From positions 1-34,790 of the forward strand of contig JAYMSP010001213.1 of the NCBI GenBank assembly GCA_036897095.1: a DNA stretch of 34,790 nucleotides, in the 5' to 3' direction. Both the position numbers and the translations under genes were made by a program. How positions within the stretch are numbered: the first letter of the stretch is position 1; each line of letters opens with the position of its first letter. Below, one piece after another: positions 21,808-33,400 of this stretch. The notes under the pieces were generated by a model, which saw only the letters and a list, made by a program, of their open reading frames with translations, was not told where the DNA came from and searched no databases. Source of the DNA: Plantago elongata. Lineage: Eukaryota > Streptophyta > Magnoliopsida > Lamiales > Plantaginaceae.

Positions 21808-22374
21808 ATGTTGTTTATGCTTTGGTTGGGAGGACAAGCTATTACTGATATGTGCAGTGCTAACTCTTGATGGAGGTGAAGGTGGTGGTCTGTTGCTGGA
21901 ATGTTTTGTGGCAAGGAAAATTCTGAGATGAAATAAAAGACCTCGAAGATGTCTGCATTATGCGATCAACACAGGGCATTCATGTCGGCATGCCATCTAT
22001 TATTCTTTGTGACAGATACTAATTGCCTGCCATCGACAAAATCAATATTTTTTGTTAATACCATTTGATGATCCATCCCTTCGCCAAAACTGGATGTTGG
22101 GGGGTTTGCATCTGGGGTTTCAATTATTTGCAGAAATCAAGGATGATATTGTTTTAAACCTTTAGTTGCATTGGATATGGGATAAGTTGATCAGCAGTTA
22201 GAAGCAAGTCTTTTGGTTGTTAACTTGCATGTTAACCATCTGCCGCTTAATTGTATTTCTGCAATAACAATGCCACCCTTCTCATTCTAAGTTGTGATGT
22301 TTGTTATGTTAGTTCTACCATTTTATTATTTTGGACATATATATTACTAGTATGAGTCAAATATATTACTTCTA
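21808..22374 (+). other. 3' UTR and downstream flank of UBP gene
   Basis: AATAAA at 21932-21937, about 125 nt after the stop codon, is a plausible polyadenylation signal. The sequence stays moderately GC-containing to about 22300, then turns AT-rich. No gene is seen. Confidence 0.45.
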
Positions 22375-22550
22375 ATAAAAAGTTCGTTACATGAACGTAC
22401 AACTTTTTCAAACATGCTAGCTGAACATTTTGGTGGCTTGATAATTTAACCAAGTTTGAAAAAAAAAAGTTACATTATTAGTTAATTATTCAGTTGACTT
22501 TTTATCTACAAGTTATTTTTTTAGTTAATTTTGTTAAATATGATCTTATT
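22375..22550 (+). repeat. Dispersed repeat, copy 2
   Basis: Starts ATAAAAAGTTCGTTACATGA and runs to CATGCTAGCTGA at 22424, matching copy 1 at 6983-7030 with about eight differences. The following AGTTAATTATTCAGTTGACT and TTTTTAGTTAATTTTG parts match the corresponding part of copy 1 weakly. Confidence 0.5.
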
Positions 22551-23080
22551 GAAGATCGTGAAAGACTTTTTTATTAAGGATCGTGAATGACTCCTTTCTT
22601 ATTTGCAGGCAAAACGTAGTTTAGGGCCTCCGAAGTTTGTACCCATGTTTGTGTGATGTGCCCCTTGATGTTTTAGAAGTAGAAGACCAACATCGATAGG
22701 GTGCAGCAAAATTTCTCCATGTTGATAAGTCAACAATCAATACGCTGGGCCTTTGAAGCTTGATAGGCGACTTTTGCGAATTTGCCACTACAATGGAAGT
22801 TTGAAATTATGACTTTGTGTCTTTCTTAACTGTTGCATTTAAGACAATATTTTGTAATTTCATATAAATAAGTAAGAGGGGCAGTTTGTTTAATTATCAT
22901 TAACAAATGTGAGTTGAAAGTAAATGTTAACCAAGGCATGATACTATGTGAATTGTAATATGGATTTACCAACATGAACCCATTGACTGCAGAAAACCTT
23001 AACACATACATGAGAAACAAGAGGTTAATTTAGTTAGGGCTGGTATGGTCCGAAATATCTTTTGGAAAACTCCCCAACCC
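22551..23080. other. Intergenic, no gene seen
   Basis: Moderately AT-rich sequence between the convergent protease and kinase genes. Minor local repetition of GATCGTGAA (22554, 22580). No coding or RNA feature is supported. Confidence 0.4.
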
Positions 23081-23678
23081 AGGGGCGGATCCCAAATATA
23101 CGAGGTCATCTTAAAATGGATTATCACGTGTCGAATTTTAAATATTATAATTTTTTGTAAATGCGAGTCGTCAATACTGTAATGGAGAATTTTCGATCGA
23201 AATTGAAATTCGAATTGTTACAAAAGCCGTGAGAGAGACTGTGAGTAAAAGAAAGTGTTGCGTACTGAGTAAGAAAGAATTGATTATTTTGTCTGAATAA
23301 AATAATTGTTGGATTGAAAAGAATATTTTAACTATATTATTTAGTATTTTCCGAGAATTGATAGCAATTGGGCTTTGGGATTGAAAAATTAATATATTCA
23401 TTGAGTAATTGCTACAATATACTTTCATTTAGCTTATTTTGTGATTTAGTATATTTTTGAACTTTCCTTTCCTTTTTTTTTTTAAGACAAATATAAAATC
23501 TAAAAATAACATTTTGAACATATACAAATATACCTTGTGTATAAAAATGTATATGGTTTATTGTTATAGGCCGGGACGAATATAAAAAATTTAAAAAATA
23601 TTACACATAAATAATTAAAAAAATTTGGTTGGGGTGAGCGCCCCACTATTCCCCATCCCTTATTCCGCCACTGCCCCA
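23081..23678. mobile_element. GGGGCGGA-type MITE, element 1 (candidate)
   Basis: Left end AGGGGCGGATCCCAA (23081) and right end CCGCCACTGCCCCA (23665-23678) form an imperfect inverted pair around about 570 bp of AT-rich non-coding DNA. Elements beginning with GGGGCGGATCC are frequent in plant genomes. The boundary pairing is imperfect, so the exact extent is uncertain. Confidence 0.45.
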
Positions 23679-24087
23679 ATTTAAATTGTACCGTTTTTAA
23701 ATTTTAATATACTCTAATTAAGATTCGAAGAAAAGGTGAATAATTATGAATATGAATTTTGGCATATCTATCAGGGAAAATTCAGTCTTAATATTTCAAT
23801 ACAAGCATCACATGCCAGTCTACTGATTGAATCTTCCATTGTATACGTCCAAATTGTTTTAAATTTTAATGGGAACTTATTGACCGTATATAGTAGAACT
23901 CATAAATATAGTGTATACGCTTCCCATTCACATATGCTATATATGCCTCAGAAACCTACATTTTGGCTGACCAGATCAAATATTACCTGAAACTATACAA
24001 TTAAGACATGCAACTAGCTCTATATACAACTTTGGAACGGAAAGGAAAGGAAAATGAAAGTTGATAGCTTGCCTGTCCTCTTTCTCC

Positions 24088-24371
24088 TAGGGTTGGAACC
24101 AGGAGGGGGGCGTTCGCGCCCGCTAAAATTTAAAAAGAAATTTTGTATATGTAATATTTTTGTTAATTTAATATTCTGCCATAGCAAACCTCTAAAAAAA
24201 TCGTTATAATTCAGCCCCATAAAAATTTAAACTCTGAAGCGCACGTTAAAATTTTAAAAAGAAATTTTGTATATGTAATATATTTATTAATTTAATATTC
24301 TGCCTAAGCAAACCCCTAAAAAATCCTCGTAATTTCACCCCACCAAAGTTCAAACTATGAGTCCGCCCCTA
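24088..24371. mobile_element. GGGGCGGA-type MITE, element 2, with internal duplication
   Basis: Left end TAGGGTTGGAACC (24088) pairs with the reverse complement of the right end, TAGGGGCGGACTC (24359-24371). Inside are two direct copies of about 120 bp, starting at about 24121 and 24244, sharing AAAAAGAAATTTTGTATATG, TTAATTTAATATTCTGCC and GCAAACC. No coding frame. It lies about 110 bp beyond the kinase stop codon, so it may be part of that gene's 3' end. Confidence 0.6.
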
Positions 24372-24478
24372 CTTTCTCCACATCTTTTTTCATTCTTTTT
24401 GGTAATCAAACCACTATATATGTACAAATACAGCAGGCAATACATTTTTGAAGAGCTTATCACATCCCCAGAAACCAA

Positions 24479-27400
24479 TCATCTTCCACTGCTCAGTTGA
24501 CTACAATCCGCATTTGAAGTTGAACTAAAAATCTCAGTACTCCTGTACAGCTCCACATCGTTGCTATTCCACTCGGTCAAGTAGTTGGGTTTTAACGTAG
24601 CAGACAGAACCTCAATATCTCCAGTTAGCATAGCCACGACACGAGACATTGAGGGACGAGAGCTGGGTGATGCTTGCGTGCATAGAAGACCTACGGTGAT
24701 GACTTTTTCAACAATAGCCTCATCAAATTCTTGTAAACTTGGATCAACTAGCTCGATTTGTCTCTTGTTTCCATGAAGATTCCAAGCCTGCAGAGTGAAT
24801 TTGCATACATGATATGCGAATTAGAATGTTTTCATACTATTAATACTCATGAAGACATCTATCTGAAGAACAAAGACAGTGACAGAGTGATACCCTTTCA
24901 AGAAGATATATATTGTCATCATCAAAACTCAGGTCAGAATTTGGCCTTCCGCTTACTGTCTCTAGAACTACAATTCCGAAGCTAAAAATATCAGCTTTTT
25001 CGGTCAAATGTCCATGCATAGCATATTCTGGGGCAAGATATCCTCTGCATAAATTCCAAAAAGAACTCTCTCTCAGTTCAATAAATCCAACTTGGACCAT
25101 ATTCTACCAACTTCAATGCATATTGAAACTTGGAACAAAATGTGAATTCAGTACAATTCAAATTGTGAATCTTACCGTGTGCCTGCAATTTTAGTACTTA
25201 TATGCGTGTTATTATCATCAAACAATTTGGCAAGGCCAAAATCTGAAATTTTTGGTGCGAAATTGCAATCAAGCAAAATATTGCTTGCCTTCACATCCCT
25301 GTGCACAATACGGGGTTGTGATTTCTCATGAAGATAAGCAAGGCCTCGGGCCACCCCCAATAATATATCATAACGTGTAGGCCAATCAAGATATAATCTA
25401 CTACTGCCTGTTTCATCAGAGCAACAGTTAAATCTTTAACAAAACAAAAACAGTTAAATAAATTCATGGCGAAGAAGACGGTATATACCAATTCCAAACA
25501 GTAATTGATCAAGACTCTTGTTTTCGAGAAATTCATACACCAACAAACGCCTGACACCCTCAATGCAGCACCCATACAATTTTACAAGGTTTCTGTGATG
25601 CACTGCAGATATGGTTGCAATTTCAGCAATGAACTGGCTCTTTCCATGATCTGATGCCACAGATAATTGTTTAACAGCAATTTGTCTTCCATCTCCAAGT
25701 GTTCCCTGATGGCAAATTGAGAAAATATTCATGACTAAATATCGTATGAATAAATGAAAAACCCATGTAGAAGTAACAGAAACACAAACATGTTAACGTC
25801 TCAAAATTTTAAACGTCATCAGCTTATGCCCTGAATATTCTTATTTTTTCTAAAATTTTGCATTTTATATTTCACAAAATGCAGAATATATGTCTTGTGC
25901 CTTCAAATCTTCATAGTTGTTTGTAATTAATTAATTACCTTGTACACTGGTCCAAATCCTCCTTCTCCGAGTTTATTACTGGGACTAAAATTCTCCGTTG
26001 CCACTTTGAGATCAGCATAAGTATATGTGCAAGGTCGTGAACCACCAATCCCCAACAATTCTAAAATTTATAGAAAAACAAGGATATAATTTCTGTAAAT
26101 AGAGGAGTTGAATGATTGAATGATACAATCGGAAGAACGGAACAACTTGTTTAAAATGGTCTCATGTTAAGGAAGAGTCTTCACCATTAGACCATCTACT
26201 TCATGTTTTTGCCTTGCACGAATTACCATGTGGCATAAATTTAAATTAAACACTTTGAGAGGTTCTCTTGCTTATACTCTTCTTACCATGATCCTCAAGT
26301 TCTCGTTGCTTTTTCCTTTTGTGGTGCACATAACATAATAAAGCTAGGAAAATCAAAGTTGCAGAGCCAACTGGGACAACAATCCCGGCGATTAAACCAT
26401 TATGACTCCTATTAACATTAGGTAGAAGTACGTTTGGAACAGTCGGAATAAAATCTGCACCGTCAAATTTTATAGTTAGCTTAAAGCATGTTGAAAAAAT
26501 TAAGACCAACAATTGTAAAGTTTCCTGAAGTAAGCGATACCTGGAGTGGCACTTATAGCAGAAATCAAAGGTCCATAAATACCATCAAAAGGTATAATAT
26601 AAGTCCCTTTCCCCGCCCAAAAGAAGTGGATCTCAAGATAATTATCTGTCACCAGCGCAGTGTATTCCCTAACAACAGCTCTTGTAGTACCTCCAGCCTC
26701 TCTCTGTATATTGAAGTTACGCGCATGAAGAATTCCCTGGAACAACGTAGCAATATAATATAAGTCATCACGTTAAGGTGAAGCAAGTTTACCAAAATGA
26801 AATGAAAAAAAGTTTCTCATTATAAACTCAAAAAAGTCTGGACCAACTCAAGGAGCAATAACAAATATGGAATGTGTAAGTTGTCACAACTATGTAATCC
26901 AATCTTCATATAATAGACATATAAAACAATCCCTGGTGACAAGATTTGTAATTCCATACAAACCTGAATATATATGTCGAAAACACGCTCTCCTAGACTT
27001 TCCCACCCGATACCTACAAATTCCGTCTCTGCAAACTGGAGCCTCACAGTATAATTACCATTTTCAAGGCCTAAGCCGTAGTATCTCAATGATCCAGTGG
27101 AAACTCGAGCCGTTTGGAACAACTCGAAATCTGAAGTGTTTGCGAATCTTCTTGAAGATAAAATCCGATACCTTGGATTGTTGCCAATAGATGGCAAACC
27201 AACATTACTAACAGCCCATCTACGTGTACTAGTCATATGATAGTTTGCCGGACCAAGAGTGTCATTCTCCTCATCATTATCATACATCACCTGATCACGA
27301 GTCATAATTTGTGGACCACCACATTTAATAGCAAAGCTATAATCTGCATATCAATATAATCCATAGAATGAGTTGTCTCTAGATCAACCCCAATAATAAC

Positions 27401-30400
27401 ATAGGTGAGATCCATAAAAGTACACCAAGTTATTCACATAGGAAACTAAGACTTAAACCCACACAAATCAGATGTACAAATCTGTAGGCCTGTTTCATCA
27501 TTTTTCATGTTACATCTAGTTTTAGTGTTTTTTAGAACACATGTATGTTTATCAATTTGGCAATAGAGAATAAATAGTTATAGTGCAACTTACAGATGGG
27601 AGATCCCCGGCCGCATGGGAAACTCCTCTGGAGACAATCTAAACCATAAGGCAAAACTCTGTGCCGGACAACATAAAAATCATTGTAAGACAAAAAAATG
27701 CAGGACAAGTTGTAGGTTAATAAACTAAATAGCTAGCTAATGAAGGCAAAAAAGGGTATAGCTTTGAAATTCACCTGCTGATGGATCTATTCATAACGAG
27801 GTTGTTTGCCACCAAATTACTACAGAGATTAAGATAAATGTCAATGCCCATGAATAGAAAAGCGTAAGAGAATTACAAATCTACAATTTTACAAACAATT
27901 ATCATACATATTCAAATTTTGTTCCGTGATCCAAGAAGGAAAGCTTCCAGACAATTCATTATATGATAAATCTCTGCAGGTGCACAACAAGGATGTTATG
28001 TACACCTATATAACTCAAACAATTATAAAGGTAATGAAAAATGTACAGAAGGATAAGACAATAGAGCTAGAGCAATAACATACATAGTTCGGAGCAGCTG
28101 ACTCTTTTGAGTCGGTAGCGCACCAGTTAACATATTATTTCCAAGAAACCTGCAAAGAATTGGTCGGGCATAAGCTTTATTTCTTGCTCCGTGTGGTAAA
28201 TTAACTTTCAAATACAAGGGAAAAGTAACAATTACAAGTTCGCAAGTGAATCAAGGTTCAAAAGAAAATCTGGAATTGTTCCCGACAAACTGTTGAAGCT
28301 CAAATCCCTGAAACATATAAATCAGCACTAGCGTTAGAAATAATCAGCTAGTAAAGCTATACATATATATTTAATCAAATGTAGCAAGCTACCCAATATC
28401 AGACTGCAAATTTTGTTTTTGTATCTCTTTTATGTTCACTTGTCAAAAATGAAAACAGAAAAAAGAAAAGACATCATAGGATAGAGATAGTTACAAGTAT
28501 CTTAGGCTTTGAAATTCACTCAGAAATGATGGAATTTCACCAGAAATATTGTTGTTTCGTAAATTCCTGTATAAAACAGAAGTTAACCCTGCAATGAATG
28601 GAATTACAGCTAGCTAAAAGGAGAATTATGACATGGTACGTATATTCTTACAAGGTGGAGAGAGAGTTCATATTTCTGAGGAAATCCAGTGATGAGCTTC
28701 CATTCACTAGATCACTGATTAACCTATATAGCATGCTCAGGTAGTCACATTAAGCAAAAATCGAGGTTTCTGTGAGGAATGTAATCAAAGTTCTGCATAG
28801 CAAATATATGGAAGAACGGATGTGCGTATATATAGAGTCGATGTATATCTCAATTGATACGAGCCATTTCCGGCGAAACCAAGTTAAAAACCACTCGGGG
28901 CTAAACAACAAGAGTGGACAATAGCATTTGAATTTGACATAATTTATATTTAAAAACAGTAGTCCACTTACAACTCATTCAATGAGGCTAAACCCAGAAA
29001 GGATGATGGTATTGGACCTTGAAATGAATTGCCTTGGAGCTTCCTGCAGAATCCATACGTGATTGGTACGTATTCGATACATAGAACAACTGTACGTATG
29101 ATTATGCAAGTACGTACACCAACAATGATAGAAATTAGAGGTTGATTAGTAGTGGAGTAACTCACAAACTATTGAGGCCAGACCAATTGCCGATAAAATC
29201 AGGAATCCGACCAGTGAATTCATTGTTACAAGCCCATCTAATTAAGAACGAATTGATAAGAAAATGGAATTTCGAACATATATATACTATAATTCCATCC
29301 AGCATAAATTGAGGAAGAATAATTCCATATAGCATTACGCAGTCTCCAAATTCCTGAGCCTAGCAAACGAAGAAGGAATTTCACCGATCAATCCACAACT
29401 ATCGAGGTACCTGGAGATAAGAGATGATAACCAGTCAATAAATCCATAGCCGAGACAACGAAGTCTTCCCCTCCAACCTATTGGTTGGTGGTTAGTCGTT
29501 TAAAAAAAAACTATAGTTGAAGCCTGAAACTGATTACTGAGCCAATCAATTTGCCTCCAAACTTATTTGAAAACTTCTCAATTTCGTCACTAATCTACGT
29601 CAATGAACATCAACTAGTTCTTTTTTAAGTTGCACGTTCGGACGTTCCCATTTTTATGTATCAGATTGAGGAACTGTATTTGCAACTTTACTGTAGTTAA
29701 ACTGAAACTTCCAATTTAGGACAGAGCGAGTATATTGTCACAATCCACTATACATTTTTGTTTCACACGTTTAAATCTTCTACTGATCTCAATTAGTCCC
29801 TTAACATTTACTTCCTTCTTCCCGTGCCATGTTTTTCATTCTTAAGAGGTAAAGTCCATGTACAAAAAGTCTACTGATAGAAAATTTGGTGTAAGTTGGT
29901 CCTGGAAGGTGTGGATTCATATTTTATGAGTGGTTTATGGTTAATCGTACACTTTGCGAAGTTCTATTAATATATTTTTGTTGTTTAAAAAAAAATTGTA
30001 CAGTGACAAGGTTAATGGTATCTCTTAGTACTGCATAGCTATATATGACTTTAAGGTAATTAGTGGTCAATGTGCATAAGTCCAAGTATTTCTATTTCAC
30101 ACTAAAGTTATAGTACATGCATACTTGTAAATTACTGTTTAACTAGGACGGATATTTATAAAGAGAAAATTTCGGAGTATAACACGCTTAGCATGACGTA
30201 AGTTCTAGTTTGAATATATAATTGTAATGTTTGTTCATATATTTAGTCTTTCTATAATACCATCTTTGTAGAGACTTACTCATCATCGCATTATTATTTT
30301 TTATATGAAGTGAAATCGTTTAAAGTTGAAATTGAATAGTTTAGTCAAATATCATGTAAGCAATGCATTGACACAAACATGTAGGACCTACACATGTGGG

Positions 30401-33400
30401 ATTCATACGAATTAATATATGTACAATATTGAATAAAGCGTTTAATTTGTTGGTGGCAATTGGGTATGATTGGAAGTACTTACAGTTGAGTCAATCTTGT
30501 TAAGTTTCCCATTTCCGGTGGCAAAGAACCGGAGAAATTGTTTACATCTAAGCCTCTGTCGATAAGAATATACAATAAGTGAGTTCAATTTAAAATTAGT
30601 AAACTAATTGAACTTTCAAATTAGAAAGTCATGGTAAAATTATTGACGTTACAATGATCTTAATTCGGTGAGTTGTCCAACTTCTGGTGGAATTTCCCCA
30701 GATAGTGCGTTGAGGCCAAAACTCCTATTCAAATTATACGCCAAATACATGTAAATTATGAGTCATGATAATAATACATACTCCCTGAACATCAAGATCA
30801 ACAACCTTCAACTTTAAATCATAAATCCTAAATCCTAAATGTACGATGATCAATTAAATTGTACAATGAAATATTTATATTAAAATTTTCATTGTATAAT
30901 TTAATTGAACATTTTAATATTGTTCTTTACGATCAATCTGTATTCAAAGTTGAAGTTTGTAAACCCAAAATTAAAAAAAAAATACATTTGATCTGGTATT
31001 TAGAGAGTAATATATTGAGTCACTGACATACATAGCTAGATTTGTATATTTTGTAAACATGAATTAATTTTTGTTTGGTACCAGTAGCATAAACTTACAA
31101 GTATTGCATGCGATTTAAATTTCGTATAGAGGCAGAAATTGGACCCGTCAGGTAATTCTTCCCAAGATTTCTAATGCAAACAACAAAACAAACTTTAAGC
31201 TGAACATGTTTTAAAGATAATACAATTTACCTATAATCAATGAATTTATAAGATATAAAGAAACGCCACCATAAAAAGTAAGTTATGTTACACAAAATGC
31301 AAGAATACCCCTAAAATGAGATTCATGGTTTACATAAATAAAGTAAACACCGCATTTTGTATAAATATGGTGAGTGTGTGCTACTTTTAGTGAGATGGAT
31401 ATAATTTTTTATGATTTATTTATTTTTGAAGGCGGCTTTAACCACAACTTACGTGTTAAATATACTATAGTGAAATTATTTAATAACATTTCTTAACAAA
31501 GCTCTATAATCGTACTTTTATAAAATATTTTTACCGCAACTTTAATAACAATTTGTGGTCAAATTAAGTTTATCTCGAAAAAATTCTTAACAGTTGAATA
31601 GTCAATTTTGAAATGGAGGGAGAACTATACAATTTCTAACGAATAAATTACATGATCGGTCTCAAATAGGACGACATAGTATATGTGATGGGATACCATT
31701 TGCAATTAATATAAAATAAAACCTAGAAACATCATGGTGGTTATTAAAGAGAATATATGGTGTTTAGTTAAGAATATTGTTTCTTTCTTAGTTTCTTATA
31801 AATAAAAATGCATTTTATTAAAAAAAAAAAGTCAGTTTTGAATGAAAATATATATTTAGCTCATTTCGTATATTACTCATATTTCACCGAGTTGGGCTAG
31901 TTGATATAAATAATGATTTCAGACTTACAAATCAATGAGATAGGTAAGATTCCATAACTCTTGTGGTAATGGTCCCCAAACGTTGAGTTGATGTACCCAT
32001 CTGCGCACAATGTATTGAAGGCAAAATTCAAGTCAAAACTTAAATAAGAATTTCTACAATGCATTTAATCCCCCCCCCCCCCACCCCAAAACCCGAACTT
32101 CAATATGAGAACTAATTTTGTTTCTCAACGAGTTTAATTTTTTTTAATCAATAGTTTGTTTCGATGTATAATTACAGTTAAAAATGATATTTTGAAATTA
32201 TATAACCATAGTGGTATAACAGTTATTTCACACTCAAAATATAGGGAGGTGCGCAATAGCTATGCACTGCATCTCCACACTGTAGCACTCTCTCGTGACT
32301 CGTGAGTGGTGATACAATATTTAACTAGCTTGCACGTTCTTGCTATCTTTTCTTTCTTTACTTTTTCAAAAATTTCAAAAAGAAAAAAAATGTATTGAAG
32401 TTCAGTATAGGATTAAACATGCTTCGAACAATTATTACTTCAAAGATAATAGTACATATAAAAATAATACTCACAAATTGGTAATGTGGCAAGTTGTGTT
32501 AGCAGCATAGGAGCAATCACACTTGATACCGGGATTAAGTTCATTAATTGCAGTATCATCAAGTGCAACACCACTACATATTTCTCCGCTAATATTCCAT
32601 CGATTAGTGGCTGAAATATTCCAACGTGAAAACATGGTGTTCAAGGCAATTGCTGCAATGTCAAATTCAGAGCTTATATAAAGGTTATAAATAAAATGTT
32701 TATAAGATTTAAATTTAAAAAAAATAAAAAAAATGATAAGAATTGATGTCTAACGATGTTCTCGACTCATATCAAATATTAATAGGTTTCCTACTCCAAT
32801 ATTTTGCACCACCTAACATCTATCAAGGAGGTCTACCAACCAAACATACAAACTAACCACAAAGGTAGAAAGGAAAGGAGGAAGGCATAAATGTTTCTTG
32901 CACACAGGTAGGGAGTATATGCTCTTCCCGTGAGAGGCTTACCTGATACTTTAAAAATGTGACATGTGAAGCAACTTTTTTTAAATAATCTAAAAGTACA
33001 AGCTGCACTTGATACTACAGGTTACACTGGAGACAACATTGACTTGCTGGAACTTGAAGTTAGACAACATTAACTTGAAGTGGAAGATTAATGTGGAACC
33101 GTTGATTAATCAAAGTTGACTAAATTAAAAGAAAGAAGGAAAGAGTTTGAAGCTCTAAGGAAAGACTAGATTTAAAGATATTCATAAATGAAAAAATTCC
33201 TTATACAAGCTCAACACATGATGCCAGCTTTCTTTCTTCACGTATCCAAGTCCTAGTCGGCTTCGATCAGCTACCAAGCCAGGATCGACTTTTGTTCTCC
33301 ATGTATAAAGAAATAATAATTCAAGAAGAAAGCAAGTAGGAAATATATTTAAGAATAAATTGATTTAGGAAATTTTCTTCTAGCAAAACTAATTAGAGAA

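Noticed and set aside
29499..29996. Retroposon in the kinase intron between two GTTTAAAAAAAAA tracts
   Set aside because: The shared sequence is mostly poly(A), and the flanks beyond it differ, so it is not a convincing target duplication.
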